Assembly (NCBI RefSeq): GCF_027941955.1
Contig: NZ_CP115960.1
Span: 1,116,001-1,180,000, forward strand
Direction: 5' to 3'
Length of the DNA stretch: 64,000 bases
Source: Sphingomonas sp. 7/4-4
GTDB taxonomy: Bacteria > Pseudomonadota > Alphaproteobacteria > Sphingomonadales > Sphingomonadaceae
Position 1 is the first letter of the stretch; every line of letters begins with the position of its first letter. The position numbers were made by a program, and so were the translations under genes. The notes under the pieces are model-generated. The model ran no database searches. It saw only the letters and a list, made by a program, of their open reading frames with translations, and was not told where the DNA came from. Below are positions 19,645 through 28,739 of the stretch, one piece after another.

Positions 19645-21575
19645 GCCCAGGACTCCGCTTCGGCCACGCGCCGCTCGCGCCGCACCCGGCCGACCAGCGC
19701 CAGCGCACCGCCTAATGCGATCAGCCCGCCACCGAGCCAGATCAGAGTCACGAACGGCTTCCACCACAAACGGATCTGCCAGCGGCCCTGTTCGTCGCCC
19801 TGCCCGAGTACGGTGTAGAGCTGCCCGTCGAGCATCGTCGTGATCGCCGCCTCGTTGGTGTTGGTCGGTGGCGTGTTGAAGAAGCGCTGCTGCGGGAACA
19901 ATTCGAACATCGGTCCGTCGCCGCGCCGAACCTGCAGCCGCGCCTCGAGCGCCGACCAGTTCGGCCCGACGGTCGGATGCACATCGGCCAGGGTCACCCG
20001 GAACGGTCCGACGGTGACGTTCTGCCCCACTGCGATCGCCGCCAGCCGCTCGGTCTTGAACGCGGTGTCCGCGGCCATGCCGGCGATACTCACCGCAACG
20101 CCGAGATGCGCGAGCACCATGCCCCACACGTGCAATGGCGTCCGGCGCAGGTTGCGCCGGACCACGGGCACCACGCTCGCCACGCCCAGCCCGACGGCAA
20201 AGGCAATGCCGAGCACCGGCACGAAATGCGCGCCACCCGAAAGCGCGAAGATCAATGCGAATGCCGCGCCCGCCGCCGCGGTCGGCACCAGAACGCGCTT
20301 CGCCAGCGCATTCAGATTGTCGCGCCGCCAGCGGAGCAGCGGCCCCGCCGCGGTCGCCGCAACCAGCGTCAGCGCCACCGGCACCAAGGCCTTGTTGAAG
20401 AACGGCGCGCCGATCGAAAGCTGCACCCCAGCCGCCTGCGCCGCCAGCGGATAGAGCGTGCCGATGAAGACGACGCCGAGGATCACCGAGAGCAGCAGAT
20501 TGTTGAGCACCAGCGCGCCCTCGCGGCTCACCAGCTGGAAGGTCGATCCCTGCGTGATGGTGCCGACACGCGCCCCGAACAGTGCCAGCGCCCCGCCGAT
20601 ATAGATGCCGAGAAGCGCGAGGATGAACGTCCCGCGCGTCGGGTCCACCGCAAAGGCGTGCACGCTGACGAGGATGCCCGATCGCACGAGGAAGGTGCCG
20701 ATCATCGACATCGCGAACGCCACCAATGCGAGCATCAGCGTCCACGCGCGCAAACCGTCGCGCGTCGCCAGCACCGTCACCGAATGGAGCAAGGCAGTCG
20801 CCGCCAGCCACGGCATCAGCGATGCGTTCTCGACCGGGTCCCAGAACCACCAGCCGCCCCAGCCGAGTTCGTAATAGGCCCAGTAACTGCCCGCCGTGAC
20901 CCCGATCGTCAGGAAGATCCAGGCGGCGAGCACCCAAGGCCGCATCGCCTTGGCGAAAGCAGGCCCGACGTCGCGCATCAGCAGCGCGCCCACCGCGAAG
21001 CTGAACGCCACCGAGAGCCCGACATAGCCGAGATACAGAGTCGGCGGATGGAACGCCAAACCCGGATCCTGCAGCAGGGGATTGAGCCCCTGCCCGTCCG
21101 GCGCGGGCGGGTTGAGCCGCACGAACGGGTTCGAAGCGAAGGCGAGGAAGGCATAGAAGCCCAGGGCGATGGCCGCCTGCGCGCCGAGCGTCGCGGCCAG
21201 CGTGCCGCCCGCCAGCCGCCGCTCGAGCATCGCGACCCCTGCGCCCGCCACGGCCAGCACGGTCACCCAGAGCAGCATCGAGCCCTCATGGTTCCCCCAC
21301 GCGCCCGCCACCTTGTAGATCATCGGCTTGAGCGAATGGCTGTTCTCCGCGACCAGCACCACCGACATGTCGCTCCGCACGAACAAGGCGATCAGCAGCC
21401 CGAACGACAACAGCGCCAGCAGCCCCTGCACCAAGGCGGTCCGCCGCAGCGCCGTCATCAGCGCACCGATATTGGCGTTCTCGTGATGCTTCGCCGCGCC
21501 CCAGGCGAGCATCAGCTGGACGAGCGCGAACGCCGCCGCCAGCCACAAGGCCGCAAGCCCCGCCTCGGCGATCAT
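19641..21575 (-). CDS. ccmF: CcmF haem lyase subunit
   Basis: Intact 644-residue multi-spanning inner-membrane protein of the haem-handling family and core of the cytochrome c haem ligase. It contains the signature WGGWWFWDPVENASLMPW near residue 235, the periplasmic MIYKVAGAWGNHEGSMLLW segment near residue 85, and conserved histidines in AFHPPTLYLGYVG. The length matches the family (640-670). The start is ATG at 21575, 13 bases after ccmE on the same strand. Confidence 0.95.
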   Translation of the reverse strand: MIAEAGLAALWLAAAFALVQLMLAWGAAKHHENANIGALMTALRRTALVQGLLALLSFGLLIALFVRSDMSVVLVAENSHSLKPMIYKVAGAWGNHEGSMLLWVTVLAVAGAGVAMLERRLAGGTLAATLGAQAAIALGFYAFLAFASNPFVRLNPPAPDGQGLNPLLQDPGLAFHPPTLYLGYVGLSVAFSFAVGALLMRDVGPAFAKAMRPWVLAAWIFLTIGVTAGSYWAYYELGWGGWWFWDPVENASLMPWLAATALLHSVTVLATRDGLRAWTLMLALVAFAMSMIGTFLVRSGILVSVHAFAVDPTRGTFILALLGIYIGGALALFGARVGTITQGSTFQLVSREGALVLNNLLLSVILGVVFIGTLYPLAAQAAGVQLSIGAPFFNKALVPVALTLVAATAAGPLLRWRRDNLNALAKRVLVPTAAAGAAFALIFALSGGAHFVPVLGIAFAVGLGVASVVPVVRRNLRRTPLHVWGMVLAHLGVAVSIAGMAADTAFKTERLAAIAVGQNVTVGPFRVTLADVHPTVGPNWSALEARLQVRRGDGPMFELFPQQRFFNTPPTNTNEAAITTMLDGQLYTVLGQGDEQGRWQIRLWWKPFVTLIWLGGGLIALGGALALVGRVRRERRVAEAESWA

Positions 21576-21588
21576 TTGGAGCCAGTCA

Positions 21589-22020
21589 TTATTCTAGCGT
21601 CTCGGTCTTGTGCATCTTGCCGGCCACTTGCGGCGGCATGTAGCGCTCGTCGTGCTTGGCCAGCAGATTATCCGCGGCGAAGCTGCCATCGGGATTGAAC
21701 CGCCCTTCGGCGACCACGCCCGATCCTTCCTTGAACAGATCGGGCGCCACGCCGCGGAACGCCACCGGCACCTTCGCCTTCCCGTCGGTCACGACGAACG
21801 TCATCGAAATCCCGTCGGGCTTGCGCACGATCGATCCCGTCTCGACCATGCCGCCCAGCCGCACCGCCTTGTCGGTAGGCACCGGCTTCCCGGCCACGTC
21901 ACCCGGCGCATAGAAGAACGCCGCCTGGTCCTGCAGCGCCGACAGCGCCAGCCCCGCCGCGCCCGCCACCGCGCCGAGCGCGAGCAGCCCCAGCACCAGC
22001 CGCTGATGCTTGGGTTTCAT
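21589..22020 (-). CDS. ccmE: CcmE haem chaperone
   Basis: Intact 143-residue periplasmic haem chaperone with an N-terminal anchor (LVLGLLALGAVAGAAGLALSAL). An OB-fold domain (KAVRLGGMVETGSI, VTDGKAKVPVAFRGVAPDLF) is followed by the covalent haem-binding histidine and nearby Tyr in LLAKHDERYMP. The C-terminal extension is short. Its ATG overlaps the ccmD stop by a few bases, consistent with coupled translation. Confidence 0.95.
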   Translation of the reverse strand: MKPKHQRLVLGLLALGAVAGAAGLALSALQDQAAFFYAPGDVAGKPVPTDKAVRLGGMVETGSIVRKPDGISMTFVVTDGKAKVPVAFRGVAPDLFKEGSGVVAEGRFNPDGSFAADNLLAKHDERYMPPQVAGKMHKTETLE

Positions 22021-22148
22021 GGCTTACGCCTCAGCGAATCCGCCGCCGTCTCGGCCCGCCGCATCGAGCGCCACGCCCACAATGCCAGCCCGCCGGTACC
22101 GAGCAGGGTCACGGCATAGGCCGCGGTGATGAACGCCCAATGGTTCAC
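22017..22148 (-). CDS. ccmD: CcmD haem exporter small subunit
   Basis: A 43-residue single-span membrane protein (NHWAFITAAYAVTLLGTGGL, then WAWRS and a basic tail). It helps release holo-CcmE from CcmC. It starts at GTG 22148, overlapping the ccmC stop codon, and its end overlaps the ccmE start. Identification rests on its position, length and the helix-then-arginine pattern. Confidence 0.85.
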   Translation of the reverse strand: MNHWAFITAAYAVTLLGTGGLALWAWRSMRRAETAADSLRRKP

Positions 22149-22864
22149 TGCGCCGCCATCCGCCGCATCCGCGCCTCGACCTTCTGCGTTGCGAGCATGG
22201 CCCGCATCCGCATCAGCACCACCGCGACGAAGAACAAGGTGAACCCGCCGATCGTGAAGAAGAGCGGCCACAACATCGAACCGTCGATGCTCGAGCTGGT
22301 CAGCCCGATGCTCTGCCCCTGGTGCAGCGTGTTCCACCACACCACCGAATAGCGCACGATCGGCAGCAGCACCGATCCCGCCACCCCGAACAAGGCCGGC
22401 ACGCGCCCGTCGCCGCCGCGATCACTATCGGCGCGGGCCAGCGCGATATAGGCGATATAGACGAAGAACAGCAGCAGCATGCTCGTCAGCCGCCCGTCCC
22501 ATTCCCACCAGGTGCCCCAGGTCGGGCGCCCCCAGATCGAACCGGTGATCAGGCAGAGCGCCGCGAACACCGCCCCTGCCGGCGCCGTGGCACGCGCGGC
22601 GATGTGTGCCAGCGGATGCCGCCAGATCAGATAGCCCAGGCTCGCGAACGCCACGCCGCTCCAGCCAGCCATCCCCAACCAGGCGGCGGGCACGTGGATG
22701 TAGAGGATGCGCACGCTCTCCTTCTGGAGATAGTCCGCCGGGGTCTGGGTCAGCCCGCCCCACGCGCCGAACAGCGCAAGCGCCACCCCGGCCCAGAACA
22801 GGACCGGAGTCAGCGGGCGCGCGAGCTTCAGGAAGCGCGTGGGGTTGGCGAGAGCGTGGATCAC
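22145..22864 (-). CDS. ccmC: CcmC haem exporter protein
   Basis: Six-span haem-handling protein that loads haem on CcmE. The tryptophan-rich motif WGRPTWGTWWEWDGRLTS is near residue 115, flanked by the conserved histidines in YIHVPAAWLGM and WWNTLHQGQS. The start is taken as GTG at 22864 just before HALANPTRFLKLARPLTP, the conserved N-terminus; the frame stays open further upstream. It is first gene of the operon ccmCDEFGHI. Confidence 0.9.
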   Translation of the reverse strand: MIHALANPTRFLKLARPLTPVLFWAGVALALFGAWGGLTQTPADYLQKESVRILYIHVPAAWLGMAGWSGVAFASLGYLIWRHPLAHIAARATAPAGAVFAALCLITGSIWGRPTWGTWWEWDGRLTSMLLLFFVYIAYIALARADSDRGGDGRVPALFGVAGSVLLPIVRYSVVWWNTLHQGQSIGLTSSSIDGSMLWPLFFTIGGFTLFFVAVVLMRMRAMLATQKVEARMRRMAAQ

Positions 22865-23088
22865 GATATTCGCCAGCCAATAGCCGCCTTCGCCCGCGGA
22901 ATCTACGCCGGGATGTTCGCGGCGAGCGCCCGATTGCAAACTCCGCGCTTGCCCGCAGCCGCCGCTGTCATCATGCTTTCGTCACGGGATCGTAAGGATA
23001 TGGCGCGGCCGCATTCCCGGGAGAGGCGTGCGCACGCGGATCGGCGCCGGCCTTCCCCGGCTACGCAAACTCAACAAGGACCAGGGCC

Positions 23089-23919
23089 ATGCCTTTCATC
23101 ACTACCAGCGACGGCACCGAGATCTTCTACAAGGATTGGGGTCCCAAGACCGCGCAGCCGATCGTCTTCCACCATGGCTGGCCGCTCTCGGCGGACGATT
23201 GGGACAACCAGATGATGTTCTTCCTGGAACATGGCTATCGCGTCGTCGCGCATGATCGCCGCGGGCATGGCCGCTCGACCCAGACCGATACCGGCAATGA
23301 GATGGACACCTATGCCGCCGACGTGATCGCGCTCGCCGCGGCGCTCGATCTCAAGGGCGCGATCCATATCGGCCACTCGACCGGCGGCGGCGAAGTCGCG
23401 CATTATGTCGCGCGTGCCGAGCCCGGCCGCGTCGCCAAGGCGGTGCTGATCGGCGCGGTTCCGCCGATCATGCTCAAGACCGAGGCCAATCCCGGCGGCC
23501 TGCCGATCGAAGTGTTCGACGGGATCCGCGCCGGCGTCGCCAACAACCGCGCGCAATTCTACGTCGACCTGCCGACCGGCCCCTTTTACGGGTTCAACCG
23601 CGAAGGCGCGAAGATCGATCAGGGCGTGATCCATAATTGGTGGCGCCAGGGAATGATGGGCGGCATCAAGGCACATTATGATTGCGTCAAAGCCTTTTCG
23701 GAGACGGACTTCACGGAAGATCTTAAGAAGATCGACGTGCCGGTGCTGCTTCTCCACGGCGAGGATGACCAGATCGTCCCGATCGCCGATGCCGCGCTGA
23801 TCGGCATCAAGCTGCTCAAGCACGGCTCGATCAAGACCTATCCCGGCTTCCCGCACGGCATGGCGACCACCCATGCCGACATCATCAACGCCGACCTGCT
23901 CGCCTTCGTCCGCAGCTAA
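23089..23919 (+). CDS. Alpha/beta hydrolase, non-haem chloroperoxidase type
   Basis: Intact 276-residue alpha/beta hydrolase of the cofactor-free perhydrolase/arylesterase family. Features: oxyanion loop [14 protein letters not shown], nucleophile elbow IGHSTGGGE (Ser near residue 99), acid in [12 protein letters not shown] and His in [12 protein letters not shown]. The start ATG is preceded by AAGGACCAGGGCC, a moderate ribosome site. It stands alone, divergent from the ccm operon. Members usually hydrolyse small esters and can generate peracids in vitro; the natural substrate is unknown. Confidence 0.9.
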   Translation: MPFITTSDGTEIFYKDWGPKTAQPIVFHHGWPLSADDWDNQMMFFLEHGYRVVAHDRRGHGRSTQTDTGNEMDTYAADVIALAAALDLKGAIHIGHSTGGGEVAHYVARAEPGRVAKAVLIGAVPPIMLKTEANPGGLPIEVFDGIRAGVANNRAQFYVDLPTGPFYGFNREGAKIDQGVIHNWWRQGMMGGIKAHYDCVKAFSETDFTEDLKKIDVPVLLLHGEDDQIVPIADAALIGIKLLKHGSIKTYPGFPHGMATTHADIINADLLAFVRS

Positions 23920-24220
23920 GCTACCCGCCCTCTCCGCATCGCGGGGAGGGCCCCACATCCGATCGTCCACGTCGTTGCCGGATGCTCGAGTCGGATCGTG
24001 CGTGCCTCTGTGACGGCGACTCGAGCCTGTCGCCCATTCCGTCCCGGCCGCGCATTCCATATCCTGGATCCCATGAAACGCGCCGGTCCACGATCACGAC
24101 CGATCGATCATGCGGGGCATCGCCGGCGAATTCACGGGACAACAAGAAGCGGGTTCCCCGCTGGAGAAGGAGAGGCTGAGCGAAGCGGCGGAGCTGCCGC
24201 GCAACAACAGGGGAAGTGTA

Positions 24221-25603
24221 ATGCGTATCCTATGCATACGCGCGCTCGCAAGCTTCGGTTTCGCGTGCGCGCTTGCGGCTTGCTCGGGCGTGACGGACCC
24301 AGGGTCCACTGCCGAAACCGAGGGCAAGATCGTCGTGGCGGCGCCGGCCGAGACAGCTATCGCCGTCGCCGGCCCGGTATCGGCCCGGCCGCTCGCCGCA
24401 TCGGCGCTTGCCGCCCCTCCCGATTTCGCCGATTTCGACTTCGCGAACGGCACCAGATATCCGGAACAGGCCACGGCTTCGGTCGGCCCGGCCTTCTATC
24501 GGCCCGGCTCGAACATGGCCTATGTGCCCATCTCGCTCGATCGCCCGACGCCCAACACCGTCATCGCCCGGGTGATGACCGAGGACGGGACCGGGCTCGT
24601 CCGGGGCGTGGCCGGCATCAATTATCAGAGCATCTACACATCGGTGATCTTCCGCCCGGGCGATCCGTTGACCAAGACGGTCGAGGTGCCGATCATCCTC
24701 GGCATTCCGCAAGCCGATTTCATCGTGCGCTTCGTCGAAGCCCCCTGGGGCGGCAAGATGGGGACCGATCGCGCAGTCGTTCAGTGCGACTTCCTCCAGC
24801 CGCCGACCGCGGAGCAGATCGAGGGCCGCGCCCCGCGGACCTTCGCGCCGTCGGGCACGCTCCAATGGGGGATGAGCCGGGAGACCATGAAATGGTCGGA
24901 CGCGGGCCATGACAAGGCGTGGTCCACCAAACTGCCCAACGGCCGCTCGCAGCCGGGCAACCAGGAGACCGGCATCTATCTCGATGGCTGGGTCTATCGC
25001 GACTACGGCATCGAAGCGCCGCTTCGCTACACCGACGACGGGCTCGTCATGCACACGCAGAAGCTCGACGCACCGATCTTCTGGGACGGCGTCGGCTATA
25101 ATTACGGCGCAATCGCCCTGAGCGGCCACAACACGCGCCCCCTGCAGATCGGCTATGGCCAGTATGAATTCACCGCCAGGATGCCGACGCGGCGCGGCTC
25201 CTGGCCCGCCTTCTGGCTGATCTCGACTTCGGGCTGGCCGCCCGAGATCGACATCTACGAGGGCTTCGGCTTCGAAAGCTGGTGGAACTTCGACCGCCAC
25301 ACCGCCAACACGCTCCACGGCGGCGCCAACATCATGCGCACCTTCCAGCGCGGGACGTTCATGGACACCCAGGAAGTCTATGGCATCGGGGGCTTCACTT
25401 CGGATTTCCACGTCTTCGCGGTGGACATCCAGCCCGATTACATCACCTGGTTCATCGACGGTCGGGAAACCTATCAGGCCGTGAACCCGTTCGCCGGATT
25501 CCGCTGGTATCCGATCATGAACGTCGCGGTGAAGACGTTCAGCGACTATACCGACGGTTCGGGCGACATGGTCGTCAAGGACGTGAAGGTCTATTCGAAC
25601 TGA
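24221..25603 (+). CDS. GH16-family glycoside hydrolase lipoprotein
   Basis: A 460-residue secreted lipoprotein. The signal ends in a lipobox (ALAACSG, Cys near residue 21). Residues about 60-190 form a Calx-beta-like/immunoglobulin-like domain (NMAYVPISLDRPTPNTVIAR). The second half is a GH16 beta-jelly-roll with the catalytic motif EIDIYEG (two glutamates and Asp) after SWPAFWLIS. GH16 enzymes cleave beta-1,3/1,4-glucans, agar, carrageenan or similar; the substrate is not evident, though the family is often involved in exopolysaccharide turnover. ATG 24221 has AGGGGAAG eight bases upstream. The 300 bases before it contain no supported gene. Confidence 0.85.
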   Translation: MRILCIRALASFGFACALAACSGVTDPGSTAETEGKIVVAAPAETAIAVAGPVSARPLAASALAAPPDFADFDFANGTRYPEQATASVGPAFYRPGSNMAYVPISLDRPTPNTVIARVMTEDGTGLVRGVAGINYQSIYTSVIFRPGDPLTKTVEVPIILGIPQADFIVRFVEAPWGGKMGTDRAVVQCDFLQPPTAEQIEGRAPRTFAPSGTLQWGMSRETMKWSDAGHDKAWSTKLPNGRSQPGNQETGIYLDGWVYRDYGIEAPLRYTDDGLVMHTQKLDAPIFWDGVGYNYGAIALSGHNTRPLQIGYGQYEFTARMPTRRGSWPAFWLISTSGWPPEIDIYEGFGFESWWNFDRHTANTLHGGANIMRTFQRGTFMDTQEVYGIGGFTSDFHVFAVDIQPDYITWFIDGRETYQAVNPFAGFRWYPIMNVAVKTFSDYTDGSGDMVVKDVKVYSN

Positions 25604-25696
25604 AGCCCGCCGGGCGCGGCGCGGAGCGCGTCACCCCATGCATCCACCCTGCCCGATGCGCGTTGTAGCCCACCGGACAGCAAGGAGCGCCATACC

Positions 25697-25873
25697 ATGA
25701 CCGAGGCACCGGATCCACGCGCAACCGCGGCGATCGCCGCGATGTCGCTCGACCTCGCCGAGCTTCTCGCAACGATCGACCAGGTCCGCGCGCAACTCCA
25801 GCGCTTCCATGCCGGCCTGGTCTGTGCCCAGCTCGACGCCGCGGAACATATTCCAACGTTCGAGCCGCAATAG
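25697..25873 (+). CDS. Small 58-residue protein, unrecognised
   Basis: A short ORF with a good AAGGAG ribosome site ten bases before the ATG and high-GC codon use. The protein begins MTEAPDPRATAAIAAMSLDL and is predicted helical (LAELLATIDQVRAQLQRF), then ends in EHIPTFEPQ. No family recognised. It lies 94 bases after the GH16 gene and could be its operon partner. Confidence 0.5.
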   Translation: MTEAPDPRATAAIAAMSLDLAELLATIDQVRAQLQRFHAGLVCAQLDAAEHIPTFEPQ

Positions 25874-25971
25874 GGCGATCGGCTGCCAGCGAGCCGGTTG
25901 CGAATATCCAGCCCTTCCCCTTCAGGAGAGGGCCTGGATTGTCCGCTTTCCACCACCAGCAGTGCTGCCCC

Positions 25972-26829
25972 CTAATGCACCGCCCCCAAATGCCGCAGCT
26001 TGTCGGGGTTGCGCATGATGTAGATGCCGACGATCTTGCCGTCCTCGATCGCCAGCGCGGTCGTCTGGAGCAGGCCGTCGGCCTCGACCGTGACGAATCC
26101 GGGCAGGCCGTTGATCATTCCCCAGCGCTGCACCTGCGACATGTCCTTCGCGAAGAAGCGCGCCAGCGAGCCATGCAGCTTCATCACATCCTCGATGCCG
26201 AGGATCGGGCGCAGCCCGGCATGGACCTTGCCGCCGCCGTCCGAATAGACCGAGACATCGTCGGCGAGCAGGCTGCGCAGCCCCGCCATGTCGCCGTTGC
26301 GGGATGCCTGAAAAAGGCCGCGGCGATCTCCAGCCCGCGCTCCTTCGGCACGTCGAAGCGCGGCCGCGCCGCGCGCACATGCGTCCGCGCCCGGCTGGCG
26401 AGCTGGCGGGTCGCGGCGGGATCGCGCCCGATCGTCTCGGCGATCTCGTCGAAGCCGAGGCCGAATACGTCGTGGAGCAGAAACGCCGCGCGCTCGAGCG
26501 GCGACAGCCGTTCGAGCGCGAGCATCAGCGGCAGCGTCACGTCGTCGGCATCGTCCTCCTCCTCGACCACCGGCTCGGGCAGCCACGGCCCGACATAGGT
26601 CTCGCGCCGCGCCCGCGCCGATTTGAGCTGGTCGAGGCAGAGCCGCGTCACCACGCGGCGCAGGAACGCCTCGGGCTCGCGGATTTCGACACGATCCGTG
26701 CCCATCCAGCGGACGAACGCGTCCTGCACCACGTCCTCCGCGTCCGCGACCGAGACCCAGCATGCGATAGGCGATGCGGGTCAGCCGCGGACGCAGCGGA
26801 TCGAACGACGCTGCAGCGTCGCCGGTCAC
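25972..26829 (-). CDS. sigJ: ECF41-type sigma factor (two frame shifts)
   Basis: Extracytoplasmic-function sigma factor of group ECF41, about 285 residues after repair. Region 2 runs from RIAYRMLG through VVQDAFVRWM, and region 4 contains LSPLERAAFLLHDVFGLGFDEIAETIGR. The ECF41 signatures are all present: the WLPEP linker motif, then a SnoaL-like C-terminal domain with DGGGKV and NPDKL. This domain both inhibits and assists the sigma factor in place of a separate anti-sigma. GTG 26829 overlaps the stop of the AhpD-like gene, the usual partner of ECF41. The frame shifts near 26750-26765 (one surplus base) and in the AAAAA run at 26311-26315 (one missing base, plus strand). Confidence 0.85.
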   Translation of the reverse strand: MTGDAAASFDPLRPRLTRIAYRMLGLGRGRGGRGAGRVRPLDGHGSCRNPRARGVPAPRGDAALPRPAQIGAGAARDLCRAVAARAGGRGGGRCRRRDAAADARARTAVAARARGVSAPRRIRPRLRRDRRDDRARSRRDPPARQPGADACARGAAALRRAEGARAGDRRGLFQASRNGDMAGLRSLLADDVSVYSDGGGKVHAGLRPILGIEDVMKLHGSLARFFAKDMSQVQRWGMINGLPGFVTVEADGLLQTTALAIEDGKIVGIYIMRNPDKLRHLGAVH

Positions 26830-27284
26830 GCGGCCTGCGCCGCCGGCTTGGCGTCGTAGAACAGGCCGCAGCCGACCGCGAGGCGGTTCCATCCGTTGAT
26901 CACGTTGATCATCAGCGTCAGTTGCACCTGTTCCTCCTGCGTGAATTCCGCGGCGAGGGCGTCATACACTTCGCGCGGCGCCCGCGACGTCGATATCAGA
27001 GTCAGCGCATCGGTCCATGCCAGCGCCGCGCGCTCGCGCGCCGAATAGACCGGCGCATCGTGCCACGCGCTCAGCAGGTAGATGCGCTGCTCGGTCTCCC
27101 CGGCCTTGCGCGCATCGGCGGTGTGCATGTTGATGCAATTGGCGCAGCCGTTGATCTGCGAGGCGCGGATCTTGACCAGCTCGAGCAGCGAATGCTCGAT
27201 CGCCGGCGCGATCTTGAGCGACATGTTGAGCCAGGTCTGCATCTGGGCGGGCGCGGCGGCGAAGGGGTCGAGGCGTTGGGTCAT
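26826..27284 (-). CDS. AhpD-like carboxymuconolactone decarboxylase-family protein
   Basis: A 152-residue AhpD-like protein with the redox motif INGCANCINMHTADARKAG (CXXC plus His) near residue 45. Members reduce peroxides or act as carboxymuconolactone decarboxylases. Proteins of this family are the standard neighbours and targets of ECF41 sigma factors. Here the gene precedes the sigma gene with a GTGA overlap, so the pair is one transcription unit. ATG 27284 follows an AAGGAGA ribosome site. Confidence 0.9.
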   Translation of the reverse strand: MTQRLDPFAAAPAQMQTWLNMSLKIAPAIEHSLLELVKIRASQINGCANCINMHTADARKAGETEQRIYLLSAWHDAPVYSARERAALAWTDALTLISTSRAPREVYDALAAEFTQEEQVQLTLMINVINGWNRLAVGCGLFYDAKPAAQAA

Positions 27285-27360
27285 GGTCGTTCTCCTTGGG
27301 GTTACGGAGACATGACGAGACAGCGCCGGCAGATGTGACATGGCGGTGCGATTTTTATTC

Positions 27361-27385
27361 TCCCCTCCCTGCAGGGAGGGGAACA
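27361..27385. repeat. Short palindromic repeat (cccctccct core)
   Basis: cccctccctgcagggagggg is a perfect palindrome of the dispersed family also seen at 17857, 46262 and 46384. It lies in a 284-base gap between the AhpD-like gene and the amino acid dehydrogenase gene. I see no ORF in that gap. Confidence 0.65.
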
Positions 27386-27568
27386 TGGCCGGCGCTACTT
27401 CAAATGTAGGATTTCGTCCGCTACGCACGAGGCGCTCTTTGAACCCGTGAAGTCCAAAAGGCCCTCGGCGCTCACGTAACATTCTTACGTCAGCCAGCAA
27501 TTTTCTTAGTCAATTCGCGGGCAAAGTGCGAAGTTAAGCCTTCGAAATCCAACGAACCGCTGAGCGAA

Positions 27569-28622
27569 TCACCCGCGCCCGATCAGCCTTTGCGCGATGC
27601 GATCGGCGACTTCGCTCTCGGGATCGCCGGTGCGGTCGCTTTCGTCCCACACTTCGATCAGTCGCTCGGGGATCTTGTCGACGCGCGACTGGACCTCGGC
27701 CATGTTGCCCTGGCCGAGATATTCGAGCCCGACATTGATGATGCCGCCCGCGTTGATCACGTAATCGGGGGCATAGAGGATGCCGCGATCGTGGAGCCGC
27801 GCGCCGTCCGCGCGCGTCGCGAGCTGGTTGTTCGCGCCGCCGGCCACGACCTTGGCCTTGATCTGCGGGATCGACTGTTCGGTCAGGATCGCGCCCAGTG
27901 CATTGGGGCTGAACAGCTCGGCGTCGAGCGTCAGGATGTCGCCGGCGTCGACTGCTTCGGCACCGAGCTCAGCCGCGAGCGCCTTGGCCCGCTCGGCATT
28001 GACGTCGGCCAGTACCAGGGTCGCGCCGTCTTTCGCCAGCAATCGGGCGAGCCCGCCGCCGACCGAACCGACACCCTGGATCGCGACGCGCACACCGCGC
28101 ATGTCGTCGGCGCCGAGCCCGCGCTTCGCCGCTGCCTTGACGCCCAGATAGACGCCGCGCGCAGTCACCGGGCCCGGATCGCCGCCCGCGCTGCCCGCCG
28201 CGACGGGCAGGCCGGAGACGTGCTTGGTCCGGGTCGCGACGATCTTCATCCGCGCCTCGGACATGCCGACATCCTCGGCGGTGACGTATTTGCCCTGCAG
28301 CGATTCGACCGCGCGGCCGAATGCCTCGAGTTGCTCGGTGGTGACCGTGGCGCCGGGTTCGGCGGCGAGGATCACGCCCTTGCCGCCGCCCATCGGCAGG
28401 TTCGCCATCGCGTTCTTGTAGCTCATTCCCCGCGAGAGCCGTAGCGCATCGGTGATCGCCGCATCCGAGATCGGCGTAATGCCAGAAGCGCACCCCGCCT
28501 GCCGCCGGCCCGAGCGCAGTCGAGTGAATCGCGATGATCGCGCTCAGCCCGCTGGCGTGGTCGGTGAAGAGGTGAACGCCCTCATGCTCGTCGAAATCGG
28601 GGAAGCCCCAGTCGGTTTTCAA
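27569..28622 (-). CDS. Leucine/phenylalanine-type amino acid dehydrogenase (one frame shift)
   Basis: Glu/Leu/Phe/Val dehydrogenase family, about 350 residues, oxidatively deaminating a branched-chain or aromatic amino acid with NAD+. The N-terminal domain has FPDFDEHEGVHLFTDHASGL, the substrate loop ALGPAAGGVRFW and the catalytic-lysine motif NLPMGGGKGVIL. The Rossmann domain has VAIQGVGSVGGGLARLL, and the C-terminal region GGANNQL and YVINAGGIINV. The frame shifts around 28466-28478, between FWHYAD and AAITDALRLSRGMSYK. TTG 28622 is the likely start because the frame further upstream runs into tRNA-His; the ribosome site is weak. Confidence 0.85.
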
Positions 28623-28646
28623 GGGAAATATCCGGGCTGTGGAAAA

Positions 28647-28724
28647 TGGGGCGACCGACGGGACTTGAACCCGCAACTTCCGGCATCACAAGCCGACGCT
28701 CTAACCAATTGAACTACGGTCGCC
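28647..28724 (-). tRNA. tRNA-His (GTG)
   Basis: A cloverleaf on the minus strand beginning GGCGACCGTAGTTCAATTGG. The anticodon loop TTGTGAT gives GTG, and the gene ends with CCCCA, the tRNA-His-specific C73 plus encoded CCA, matched by the extra 5' G. Confidence 0.92.
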
Positions 28725-28739
28725 GCGAACGTTGGCCGC

